DNA of 10,157 nt, taken from positions 10,442 through 20,598 of the forward strand of contig PKWA01000069.1 in assembly GCA_003131665.1 (NCBI GenBank). The letters are read 5' to 3'. Both the position numbers and the translations under genes were made by a program. Shown piece by piece: positions 1-5,400 of the stretch. The first letter of the stretch is position 1. Each line of letters starts with the position of its first letter. Source of the stretch: Acidimicrobiaceae bacterium (lineage in GTDB: Bacteria > Actinomycetota > Acidimicrobiia > Acidimicrobiales > RAAP-2). The notes beneath the pieces are model-generated. The model ran no database searches, had not been told where the DNA came from, and saw nothing but the letters and a program-made list of their open reading frames with translations.

Positions 1-2
1 AA

Positions 3-167
3 AATGGTGTCTTGTATGGACTCAATGCCGCGACGGGAGCCGTTCACCAACAGGCCACCGTGGGCGCGCCGGCCAACCATTTTCCTACTCCGAGCGTCGG
101 TGATGCCCTCATGCTGGCGACCTCTTCCGATCGTGTCGTCGCTTTTCATGCGAGTGTGACGTCGTAG
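3..167 (+). CDS. C-terminal end of a PQQ-type (BamB-like) beta-propeller protein, partial
   Basis: The reading frame is open from the left edge (first full codon at 3) to a TAG at 165-167 and gives 54 residues. It contains LYGLNAATGAV, which closely matches the repeat signature of PQQ/BamB-like propeller blades (usually LYALDAxTGxxxW), followed by a closing strand ending in DRVVAFHASVTS. In this family each blade is about 40 residues, so this is the last blade plus a short tail. The tryptophan that often ends the signature is a histidine here, which is common in degenerate blades. Such proteins are usually exported or membrane-anchored and act as scaffolds or quinoprotein-like enzymes. The fragment does not show a quinone-binding residue or a catalytic site, so the function stays open. 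The beginning lies outside the window. Confidence 0.72.
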   Translation, partial: NGVLYGLNAATGAVHQQATVGAPANHFPTPSVGDALMLATSSDRVVAFHASVTS

Positions 168-580
168 GCGACGTCCGTTTTGAACTAAGGCCGACGCAGA
201 TTGACAGCGAGATTGCGTGGGCGAAGGAGCTCACGGCGATCAAGGTCAGTCCTTAGCGTCACGCCGCAACGTAATAGCCAGTGAACGTCGCCTTACGTTA
301 CGGAAACTCCTGGGCGTGGGGGAACTTGGCACGGCGTCGTTCTTCGCCGTTCACGATCGGCGGCATGAAGATTGTGTGACCTTTTTCGTGGGCCGTGCAC
401 GTCTCCGGTTTGACCATACGGCACCTTGGTTGTCGGTTGCTCAATCGATTCGACAAAACGACGTGGGCGAAGCCCTTAAAAACACGCGCCACGGTACCTT
501 GACGTAACGGGCTTTTCCTCTAGTCGCGATCACGACACGGGGGCAATCTTCACTGAATAAGAAAGGATTGGCTGGGGGAC
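168..580. other. 413-bp intergenic stretch without a convincing gene
   Basis: A 96-codon plus-strand frame (217-507, GTG start) and a 64-codon minus-strand frame (298-492) exist. Neither has a Shine-Dalgarno at a sensible distance or a recognisable domain, and both are rich in Arg and His as random frames in GC-rich DNA tend to be. The stretch holds an 11-bp imperfect inverted repeat (264-303), a small GGGC-GAA-GCCC hairpin (465-475), and AAGCCC (470-475) facing GGGCTTTT (509-516). TTGACG at 499-504 could be a -35 box for the next gene, but no good -10 follows it. A decayed gene cannot be excluded. Confidence 0.5.
264..303. repeat. 11-bp imperfect inverted repeat (hairpin)
   Basis: CCGCAACGTAA (264-274) is answered by TTACGTTACGG (293-303). 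The arms pair at 10 of 11 positions, with one C/A mismatch, around an 18-nt loop. No T-tract follows on either strand, so it is not a standard Rho-independent terminator. It lies about 100 nt after the stop codon of the upstream propeller gene and could be an mRNA 3' structure or a protein-binding site. Confidence 0.4.
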
Positions 581-1492
581 ATGGGAAGCAAACGGCGAAG
601 CAGTGTCTGGGCCCGCGTCTTCAGCGCGACCATCTGCTTACTGAGTGTTGTGCCCCTCGCCGTCTACGGTGTCGTCAATGCGAGCGCGGCGGGAGCTGAC
701 GCGGCGACACCCGCCTTCTATCTCGATCTCGGAGGCTCAGGGTCAATTGGCGTGCAGCCCACGCTGTTGGCCCCCGGAGGCCAGGCGACTGCGGACGGAT
801 ACGCCAACGATCTCGTGAGCTTCGAAGCCGCTCGCGGCACGACAATGCAGCTAACCCAGTTGGGTTGCGCGGGAGAGACCACGGCCACCATGGTCAGCGG
901 GGGCGATCACTGCTACCTCGCACCCGACACGCAACTCTCCGAGGCCATGTCGTTCTTGTTGACGCACTACAGCCAACCGGGCATGGTGACGATTGACCTT
1001 GGCTTTAACGATCTTCGTGACTGTCTTGAGCATCAGACGCTGGATCAGCGTTGCGTGAACCGTCAACTGGCTCAGGTGCAACAGCAGCTGCCGACGATTA
1101 TTGAGGGTCTCAAGAGTTCTGCTGGTCCCGATGTCAGTTTTGTCGGGCTCGGACACTACGATCCGTTCTTGGCGGACTCGCTCCAGGGCTCCGCGGGAAA
1201 GTCAATCTCGGCCAACAGCAATCACGACGTTGCTCGACTGAACGCAACGCTCCAGAGCACGTACGCGAGCGCCAGTATCCCCATGGCAATGGTCGGCACC
1301 GCCTTCGAGAGCCGAAACGTGGGGCTCGTGAACGTCTTGGGCGTCGGCAGAGTGCCCGAAAACGTGGCGAGCGCGTGCGCCCTGACCTGGATGTGTCAAC
1401 CCGCACCCCTGGGGCCAAATATCCATCCCAACGACGCCGGCTATGCGGCGATCGCCGTGGCCATTGAGGGCGCTTTCAAAACTCCCTGGTAG
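581..1492 (+). CDS. secreted SGNH/GDSL-family hydrolase
   Basis: This is a 303-residue exported protein of the SGNH hydrolase fold, the family of esterases, lipases and acyl-carbohydrate esterases. A basic N-terminus (KRRSS) and a hydrophobic stretch at about residues 11-33, followed by ASAAGADAA, form a signal peptide. The family blocks appear in order: block I as YLDLGGSGS with the nucleophile candidate Ser53; block II Gly98 in LGCAGET; block III as LGFND with Asn143; block V as NIHPNDAGYAAIA with His282. The usual GDS of block I is GGS, and the Asp usually just before the catalytic His in this actinobacterial type (DIHPN) is Asn280. Activity is therefore likely but not certain. Six cysteines follow the signal peptide (96, 111, 148, 158, 266, 272), which suggests disulfides outside the cell. 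The ATG is preceded by GGGGGA (574-579) and AAGGAT (563-568). The substrate is unknown. Confidence 0.83.
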   Translation: MGSKRRSSVWARVFSATICLLSVVPLAVYGVVNASAAGADAATPAFYLDLGGSGSIGVQPTLLAPGGQATADGYANDLVSFEAARGTTMQLTQLGCAGETTATMVSGGDHCYLAPDTQLSEAMSFLLTHYSQPGMVTIDLGFNDLRDCLEHQTLDQRCVNRQLAQVQQQLPTIIEGLKSSAGPDVSFVGLGHYDPFLADSLQGSAGKSISANSNHDVARLNATLQSTYASASIPMAMVGTAFESRNVGLVNVLGVGRVPENVASACALTWMCQPAPLGPNIHPNDAGYAAIAVAIEGAFKTPW

Positions 1493-1529
1493 ATCGGCTC
1501 TCGGGTCTTGTGGGCTCCTCGTGCACACG

Positions 1530-1571
1530 CCCCATCAGGGACCGTTCTTATTATCATCCTCTGATCAGGGG
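1530..1571 (+). repeat. hairpin in the cysI upstream region
   Basis: CCCCATCAG (1530-1538) can pair with CTGAT-CA-GGGG (1561-1571), giving a 9-bp stem with a 2-nt bulge around a 22-nt loop. It lies 38 nt after the SGNH stop codon and ahead of the likely cysI promoter. No T-run follows. It could be a weak terminator for the upstream gene or part of the control region. Confidence 0.35.
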
Positions 1572-1605
1572 TGACTCAGTGAGCAGAAAATCTTCAATCC
1601 TCACC

Positions 1606-1641
1606 CTTGCTAATACCCGACTAAATTGATAATAATTGTCG
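1606..1641 (+). promoter_or_regulatory. candidate cysI promoter with overlapping palindromic operator
   Basis: In GC-rich surroundings this AT-rich patch carries CGAC-TA-AATT-GATAAT-AATT-GTCG (1618-1641). It is a palindrome of CGAC/GTCG and AATT/AATT arms, broken only by two extra bases on the left side. Inside it GATAAT (1628-1633) or AATAAT (1631-1636) could serve as the -10 box, with TTGCTA (1607-1612) as the -35. Spacing to AATAAT is 18 nt and to GATAAT 15 nt. An operator lying over the -10 would suit repression. The regulator is not identifiable from the sequence; an Rrf2- or LysR-type factor responding to sulfur or Fe-S status is only a guess. Confidence 0.42.
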
Positions 1642-1672
1642 TGATTCCAGTAGACCGGAGCAGGGTGGTGCA

Positions 1673-3343
1673 GTGACGACCGAGACGAAGACTGAGTCCG
1701 CGGTTGAATCCGTCAAGCGCGCAAGTAACTATTTGCGCGGCGACCTTGCTAACGACCTGACCAACGAAAATCTCAGCGTCACCAACGACAGCGAACAACT
1801 GCTCAAGTTTCACGGTATCTACGCTCAAGATAATCGTGACGTACGTCGCGAGCGCACCTTGGCCGGTCAAGCAGTTGACTACATTTTCATGATTCGCGTC
1901 GTCGTTCCGGGTGGGCGACTCTCGTCGGAGCAGTGGCTCGCCCTGGACGACATTTCGTCCTCGATCGCCGACGGCTCGATACGACTGACCACCCGTCAAG
2001 CCGTGCAGTTCCATGGAGTGGTGAAGGGCGACCTTCGCGACTTGGCGCGTTCGCTGGATCGTCAGTTCCTCAGTTCCTTCGGCGGATGCGGCGACGTCGT
2101 GAGAAACGTGGTCACCTGCCCGACACTGCAGCTCGAGAACGGCCACGGTCCCCTTGAGGGCATCGCCGGTCAACTGCGCGAAACGTTCCGCTCGACTTCC
2201 GAGGCGCATTGGGAGATCTTCGTGAACGGAGAGAAGGCGGTCTCTCGAGAGCAGTTTGAAGAGCGGCCGTTCTACGGTGAGACCTATCTGCCTCGAAAGT
2301 TCAAGATTGCGGTCGCGCACCCGCGTGACAACTGCGTGGACGTCTTCGCCCAGGACGTCGGGTTGATCCCCGGCGAGCACCGCGACGTCGGGGTTGGATT
2401 TACGTTGCTCGTAGGCGGGGGCCTTGGTCGTTCCTACGCCAACGCCGACACCTTCGCGCACCTCGCCCAACCGTTGACCTTCGTCACCTACGACGAGACC
2501 GAAGAGGTGATCGCCGCGATCATCGCGACCTATCGAGACCTGGGTAATCGCACTGATCGCAAGCGCGCCCGCATGAAGTACCTGATCGCTGATCACGGTT
2601 TGGCGGCCTTTCAAGAAGAGGTGGAACAGCGTCTCGGCCGCCAGCTGCGCGCCCCTCTTAAGGTGCCCCGCGACTTCGATGCGGACGATCATCTGGGATG
2701 GCGCCAGTTGGCCGACGGGACCTGGCAAGTGGGCGTTCGCGTTGGCGCAGGACGAGTGAAGGACGTTGAAGGTGGCGCCACACTTCGCAGTGCGCTTCGA
2801 CACATCGCCACGAACCACGCGGTCACGTTTTTCATTACTCCCCAGCAGGACCTCATCGTGAGCGGAGTGAGCGAGGTCGATCGTGACGTCATTGACGCAC
2901 TCTTTCAAGAGCACCGAGTTCGCTTGGACGGCGAACTCGGCAACGTCGAACGACACGCGTTGGCCTGTCCGGCGCTGCCGACCTGTAGTCAGGCGCTCAC
3001 TGAGGCGGAGCGACGTTTGCCCGAACTCGTGGCCGGCCTCGAAGATGCACTGCAGCGTCGCCAACTGGCGCGCCGCCCGCTGCAGCTGCGCATGACCGGA
3101 TGCCCTAACGGCTGCGCGCGCCCGGCCATCGCCGAGATCGGCGTTGTCGGACGAACGAAGTCAACGTACGATCTCTACCTCGGGGGTCGCACGCGAGGAG
3201 ATCGCTTGGCGTCGCTCTATCGAGAGAAAGTCACCCTCGAAGAGATCCCGGACATTCTCGGGCCACTCTTTGATCGTTGGAGCGCCGAGGGCGAGCTCGA
3301 CGAGTCGTTCGGAGATTTCGTTAATCGGGTCGGGTTCTCGTGA
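1673..3343 (+). CDS. cysI: assimilatory sulfite reductase, hemoprotein (CysI-type)
   Basis: This enzyme reduces sulfite to sulfide with six electrons, using siroheme coupled to a [4Fe-4S] cluster. It has 556 residues, close to the 570 of E. coli CysI, and resembles it throughout (SNYLRG, KFHGIYAQDNRD, SIRLTTRQAVQFHG, TYLPRKFK, LLVGGGLG). The cluster cysteines are present as ACPALPTC (Cys432, Cys438) and TGCPNGC (Cys477, Cys481). The four basic residues that hold sulfite and siroheme in E. coli (Arg83, Arg153, Lys215, Lys217) correspond to Arg75, Arg144, Lys209 and Lys211. The CGDCPR context of mycobacterial ferredoxin-dependent SirA is absent; RNVVTCP occurs instead. Translation starts at GTG, with GGAG 12 nt upstream. 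No flavoprotein partner (CysJ) or ferredoxin lies in the window, so the electron donor is unknown. It is the first gene of an operon with two siroheme-synthesis genes. Confidence 0.95.
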   Translation: MTTETKTESAVESVKRASNYLRGDLANDLTNENLSVTNDSEQLLKFHGIYAQDNRDVRRERTLAGQAVDYIFMIRVVVPGGRLSSEQWLALDDISSSIADGSIRLTTRQAVQFHGVVKGDLRDLARSLDRQFLSSFGGCGDVVRNVVTCPTLQLENGHGPLEGIAGQLRETFRSTSEAHWEIFVNGEKAVSREQFEERPFYGETYLPRKFKIAVAHPRDNCVDVFAQDVGLIPGEHRDVGVGFTLLVGGGLGRSYANADTFAHLAQPLTFVTYDETEEVIAAIIATYRDLGNRTDRKRARMKYLIADHGLAAFQEEVEQRLGRQLRAPLKVPRDFDADDHLGWRQLADGTWQVGVRVGAGRVKDVEGGATLRSALRHIATNHAVTFFITPQQDLIVSGVSEVDRDVIDALFQEHRVRLDGELGNVERHALACPALPTCSQALTEAERRLPELVAGLEDALQRRQLARRPLQLRMTGCPNGCARPAIAEIGVVGRTKSTYDLYLGGRTRGDRLASLYREKVTLEEIPDILGPLFDRWSAEGELDESFGDFVNRVGFS

Positions 3344-4068
3344 CCGTCTACCTCGTCGGCGCCGGTCCCGGCGACGCGGACCTGTTGACTGTTCGCGCCG
3401 CACGTCTGCTCGGCGACGCCGACGTGGTCGTGCGCGACCGGCTCATTGACGAGTCCGTGGTGGGTTTTGTTAATCCCGAAGCGGAGATCGTCTACGTCGG
3501 CAAGACTCCCGGCGGTTCTTCGACGCAAGAGGCCATTAACGAGTTACTGGTTGCGTACGGGCAACGCCATGACACGGTCGTTCGCCTCAAGGGCGGCGAC
3601 CCCTTCGTCTTTGGTCGCGGAGGCGAGGAGCTGATTGCGCTGCACGAGGCGGGCGTGGCCTGTGACGTGGTGCCGGGCCTCAGCTCGGCCCTTTCGGGAC
3701 CGCTCGCCGCAGGAATACCGGTGACGCATCGGGGACTGAGTCGAGGGGTCACCATCGTCAGTGCACGGGGCGCCCACGGCGACGTCACGAACTTTCGAAT
3801 GCTGGCCAACGCCGAACTCTCTCTCGTCATCTTGATGGGGGTCGAGCAGCGCGGGGTCATATCCGATCAGTTGATAGAGGGCGGCCTGAGCGAAGAGACA
3901 CCCGTCGCGGTCGTGGAACAGGCCTGGACCGGCCAACAACGAACGACGCGCGGGCGACTGAAGGATCTCGGTTCGTTCGATGTACGCCCTCCGGCGGTCA
4001 TCGTGGTCGGAGCGGTCGCGTCGCTCGATCTCCGCTCCCTGAGCATCCTTGACGTCGCGATGATCTGA
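3340..4068 (+). CDS. cobA: uroporphyrinogen-III C-methyltransferase (SUMT)
   Basis: The enzyme transfers two methyl groups from S-adenosylmethionine to uroporphyrinogen III to give precorrin-2, the branch-point towards siroheme and cobalamin. It has 242 residues, the normal size of a stand-alone SUMT, with the family landmarks in order: VGAGPGDADLLTVRA (6-20), VRLKGGDPFVFGRGGEE (81-97), VPGLSSALSGPLAAGIPVTHRG (111-132) and the C-terminal PPAVIVVGAVA. The motif usually reading YDRL is RDRL. There is no fused uroporphyrinogen-III synthase or CysG N-terminal domain. The GTG start overlaps the cysI stop codon (GTGA), so the two genes are probably translationally coupled. Its place behind cysI and before a Met8-like gene says its main product here is siroheme for sulfite reductase. 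Confidence 0.95.
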   Translation: MTVYLVGAGPGDADLLTVRAARLLGDADVVVRDRLIDESVVGFVNPEAEIVYVGKTPGGSSTQEAINELLVAYGQRHDTVVRLKGGDPFVFGRGGEELIALHEAGVACDVVPGLSSALSGPLAAGIPVTHRGLSRGVTIVSARGAHGDVTNFRMLANAELSLVILMGVEQRGVISDQLIEGGLSEETPVAVVEQAWTGQQRTTRGRLKDLGSFDVRPPAVIVVGAVASLDLRSLSILDVAMI

Positions 4069-4069
4069 G

Positions 4070-4660
4070 ATGTTGCCGCTCGCCTTTAAGTTCGACAACG
4101 TACCCGTCCTCGTCGTGGGCGCTGGCGTGATCGGCATTCGCAAAGCCACCCAACTCCTCGAGGTCGGCGCGAAGGTGACGGTGCTGAGCGAAGAGTTCAA
4201 CTTCGCGTTGCCCGAGGGGACCGCCCAGGTGATTGAGCGCCGCTACCGGCGCGGTGATCTTCGAGGGTACTGGCTCGTGGTCTCGGCGACGGGCCAACCC
4301 GAGGTGAACGACGAGATTGTGAACGAGGCCCACGAAGGAGGAATATGGCTGAACGTGGTGGACGACCCCGAGCGTTCGAGCTTCTACTTCATGGCGTTGC
4401 ACCGACAAGGTGAGGTCACCGTGGCAGTCGGCACCGACGGTGCCGCGCCCGCCCTCGCCCAAGAGATCCGTTCGCTCGCCGCCGCACGCCTGCCTAACAA
4501 TCTGGCCGACGTCGCCGCGACGCTCCGCCAGGAGCGGTCCGCCGTTCACGATCGCGGCGCCAGTACCGAAAATGTCGATTGGCGGGCGCGGATTCACGAA
4601 CTCCTGGGGCCCGATTCAACCCGCTCACTCGTCGAGGTCGAGAACCCGACAGCGCGCTAA
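4070..4660 (+). CDS. precorrin-2 dehydrogenase (Met8/SirC/CysG-N type), possibly also sirohydrochlorin ferrochelatase
   Basis: This 196-residue protein oxidises precorrin-2 to sirohydrochlorin with NAD+. The N-terminal Rossmann motif is VVGAGVIGIRKATQLLEVGAKVTVLS (15-40), with the GxGxxxxRK pattern of this family. NVVDDPERSSFYFMA (95-109) matches the CysG/Met8 segment, and Asp98 aligns with the catalytic Asp104 of CysG. AVGTDGAAPALAQEIR corresponds to the family's AVSSGGTSPVLAR block. In yeast Met8 the same fold also inserts iron, while in other bacteria SirB or CbiX does so. No ferrochelatase gene is in the window, so this protein may do both steps. The ATG comes 1 nt after the cobA stop. 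The 3' end overlaps the stop codon of the convergent FMN reductase. Confidence 0.92.
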   Translation: MLPLAFKFDNVPVLVVGAGVIGIRKATQLLEVGAKVTVLSEEFNFALPEGTAQVIERRYRRGDLRGYWLVVSATGQPEVNDEIVNEAHEGGIWLNVVDDPERSSFYFMALHRQGEVTVAVGTDGAAPALAQEIRSLAAARLPNNLADVAATLRQERSAVHDRGASTENVDWRARIHELLGPDSTRSLVEVENPTAR

Positions 4661-4665
4661 GCGCG
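4653..4665. repeat. GC palindrome centred on two overlapping convergent stop codons
   Basis: CGCGCT-A-AGCGCG is a perfect 6+1+6 palindrome. It spans the TAA of the Met8-like gene (4658-4660) and the TAG of the FMN reductase read on the other strand (4657-4659). As RNA it could form a 5-bp CGCGC/GCGCG stem with a UAA loop. No T-tract follows on either side, so any termination role would be non-canonical. Confidence 0.5.
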
Positions 4666-5226
4666 AAGGGCCTGGAACACCGGCGTGAGTCGAGCCAACT
4701 CATCGAGCAGCACCCCGGCGGCCTTCACTAACTGCTCGTCGCCTTTGAACACGCCCTCCACGACGGGCGTGATGGGCAGGCTGATGGTGACGTCGCCCGC
4801 GTAGGGCATCTTCAGCGCGACGAGTGAAGGTTTGAGCACTTGAGCCGCGCGCATTCCCCTCGAGGCCCCGCCGTAACTGACAAGGCCAAAGGGCTTATAA
4901 CGCCATTCGACGTGCAGATAGTCAATGGCGTTTTTGATAGCGGCGTTGATGCTGTGGTTGTATTCGGGGATGACGAAGACCAACGCGTCGGCGCGACTGA
5001 CGATCTCCGACCAGCGTTTGGTGTGCTCGTGGACGTACTGTTGGCGGCTGGGGTGTTGGGGCTCGTCAAACAGCGGAAGATTCACCTCGGCCAAGTCCAC
5101 TAACTCTGATTCGAAACCTTCGTGCGCGCGAGCCAGCTCGTAGAACCACTGGGCGATGGCGCCGCCAACGCGCCCGGGTCGGGTGCTGCCGATAATCACT
5201 TCGAGTACTGGTTTCGACGTCGCCAT
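4657..5226 (-). CDS. NADPH-dependent FMN/quinone reductase (flavodoxin-like fold)
   Basis: This 189-residue protein belongs to the NADPH-dependent FMN reductase family, which includes chromate/azo/quinone reductases of the YieF/ChrR type. The flavin phosphate loop is GSTRPGRVG (13-21), the isoalloxazine contact PEYNHSINAAIKNAIDYL (87-104), and the next flavin loop SYGGASRG (117-124); all are intact. There is no signal peptide, so it acts in the cytoplasm, transferring electrons from NAD(P)H through bound FMN to quinones or other acceptors. The exact substrate cannot be read from the sequence. It is divergent from a TetR gene 174 bp away, which probably controls it. An AGG (complement of 5237-5239) just upstream of the ATG is the only Shine-Dalgarno candidate and lies in a small hairpin. 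It is not a CysJ-like partner for cysI: it lacks the ferredoxin-reductase module. Confidence 0.9.
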   Translation of the reverse strand: MATSKPVLEVIIGSTRPGRVGGAIAQWFYELARAHEGFESELVDLAEVNLPLFDEPQHPSRQQYVHEHTKRWSEIVSRADALVFVIPEYNHSINAAIKNAIDYLHVEWRYKPFGLVSYGGASRGMRAAQVLKPSLVALKMPYAGDVTISLPITPVVEGVFKGDEQLVKAAGVLLDELARLTPVFQALRA

Positions 5227-5240
5227 AGGCGATGAGCCTA
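5226..5240 (-). promoter_or_regulatory. small hairpin over the ribosome-binding site of the FMN reductase
   Basis: TAGGC (5226-5230), GATGA, GCCTA (5236-5240) form a 5-bp stem with a 5-nt loop. On the minus-strand mRNA this reads UAGGC-UCAUC-GCCUA. It covers the only AGG-type ribosome site and ends on the A of the start codon, so folding could lower translation of the reductase. Confidence 0.3.
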
Positions 5241-5251
5241 ACGTTTGGGCC

Positions 5252-5320
5252 TTTTTTTGACGCCCGTGAGGAATTGCGTCCTTCCTCGCTCCGCGCGTTC
5301 ATCGCGGCGTCAACCAAAAA
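5252..5320. repeat. nested inverted repeat in the divergent promoter region
   Basis: The outer arms are TTGACGCC (5257-5264) and GGCGTCAA (5306-5313), a perfect 8-bp match. They are extended by five T (5252-5256) facing five A (5316-5320) across a CC bulge. Inside lies GTGAGGAA (5266-5273) facing TTCCTCGC (5282-5289), an 8-bp stem with one G-T pair and an 8-nt loop. Neither side ends in a T-run in the sense a Rho-independent terminator needs. If the FMN reductase transcript starts near 5315, most of its leader would be this structure. Confidence 0.5.
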
Positions 5321-5321
5321 A

Positions 5322-5350
5322 ATTATTTCTTTCTCTCTCAATCCCTTTAA
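5322..5350 (-). promoter_or_regulatory. candidate promoter of the FMN reductase
   Basis: On the minus strand AATAAT (5327-5322) matches the -10 consensus at five of six bases. TTAAAG (5350-5345) lies 17 nt upstream as a weak -35. Transcription would begin at about 5315, immediately before the nested inverted repeat, leaving an untranslated leader of about 90 nt. This rests on pattern matching only. Confidence 0.28.
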
Positions 5351-5354
5351 TTGT

Positions 5355-5369
5355 TGACTGATTTGGTCA
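5355..5369. promoter_or_regulatory. TetR-type operator candidate
   Basis: TGAC-TGATTTG-GTCA is a 15-bp palindrome of the form TGACnnAnTnnGTCA, a size typical of TetR-family operators. It overlaps TTGACT (5354-5359), the best -35 box for the regulator gene at 5401. It also lies just behind the candidate -35 of the divergent FMN reductase. Binding there could shut off both genes. A matching -10 for the plus strand is weak (TAGTAG at 5378-5383). Confidence 0.42.
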
Positions 5370-5400
5370 TTTTGGCGTAGTAGCGAAGTAAATTGATTTC

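Noticed and set aside
201..206. Perfect -35 consensus TTGACA
   Set aside because: No -10-like sequence lies 15-19 nt downstream (the position reads AAGGAG), and no gene starts soon after it.
217..507. 96-codon plus-strand frame in the first intergenic stretch
   Set aside because: It starts with GTG without a Shine-Dalgarno, has random-looking composition and no family motif, and competes with an equally unconvincing minus-strand frame.
1610..3064. 484-codon open frame on the minus strand opposite cysI
   Set aside because: It is antisense to an unmistakable sulfite reductase with all cofactor residues. The predicted protein has no recognisable domain, and long antisense frames are expected opposite GC-rich genes.
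1673..3343. Assignment as mycobacterial-type ferredoxin sulfite reductase SirA or as nitrite reductase
   Set aside because: The motif context (SNYLRG, FHGIYAQDNRD, RNVVTCP, TYLPRKFK) is that of CysI-type proteins, and the neighbouring siroheme genes do not distinguish the two. The donor remains unproven.
4657..5226. FMN reductase as the missing flavoprotein partner of CysI
   Set aside because: CysJ is about 600 residues with flavodoxin, FAD and NADPH domains. This is a 189-residue single-domain protein on the opposite strand with its own regulator.
5252..5258. T7 tract as part of a Rho-independent terminator
   Set aside because: For a plus-strand terminator the T-run must follow the stem, but here it precedes it. 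On the minus strand the run after the stem is A7. Neither direction fits.
5227..5320. FMN riboswitch controlling the FMN reductase
   Set aside because: The conserved multi-helix core of the RFN element is not visible, and the region is shorter than that aptamer. The structure is a simple nested hairpin.
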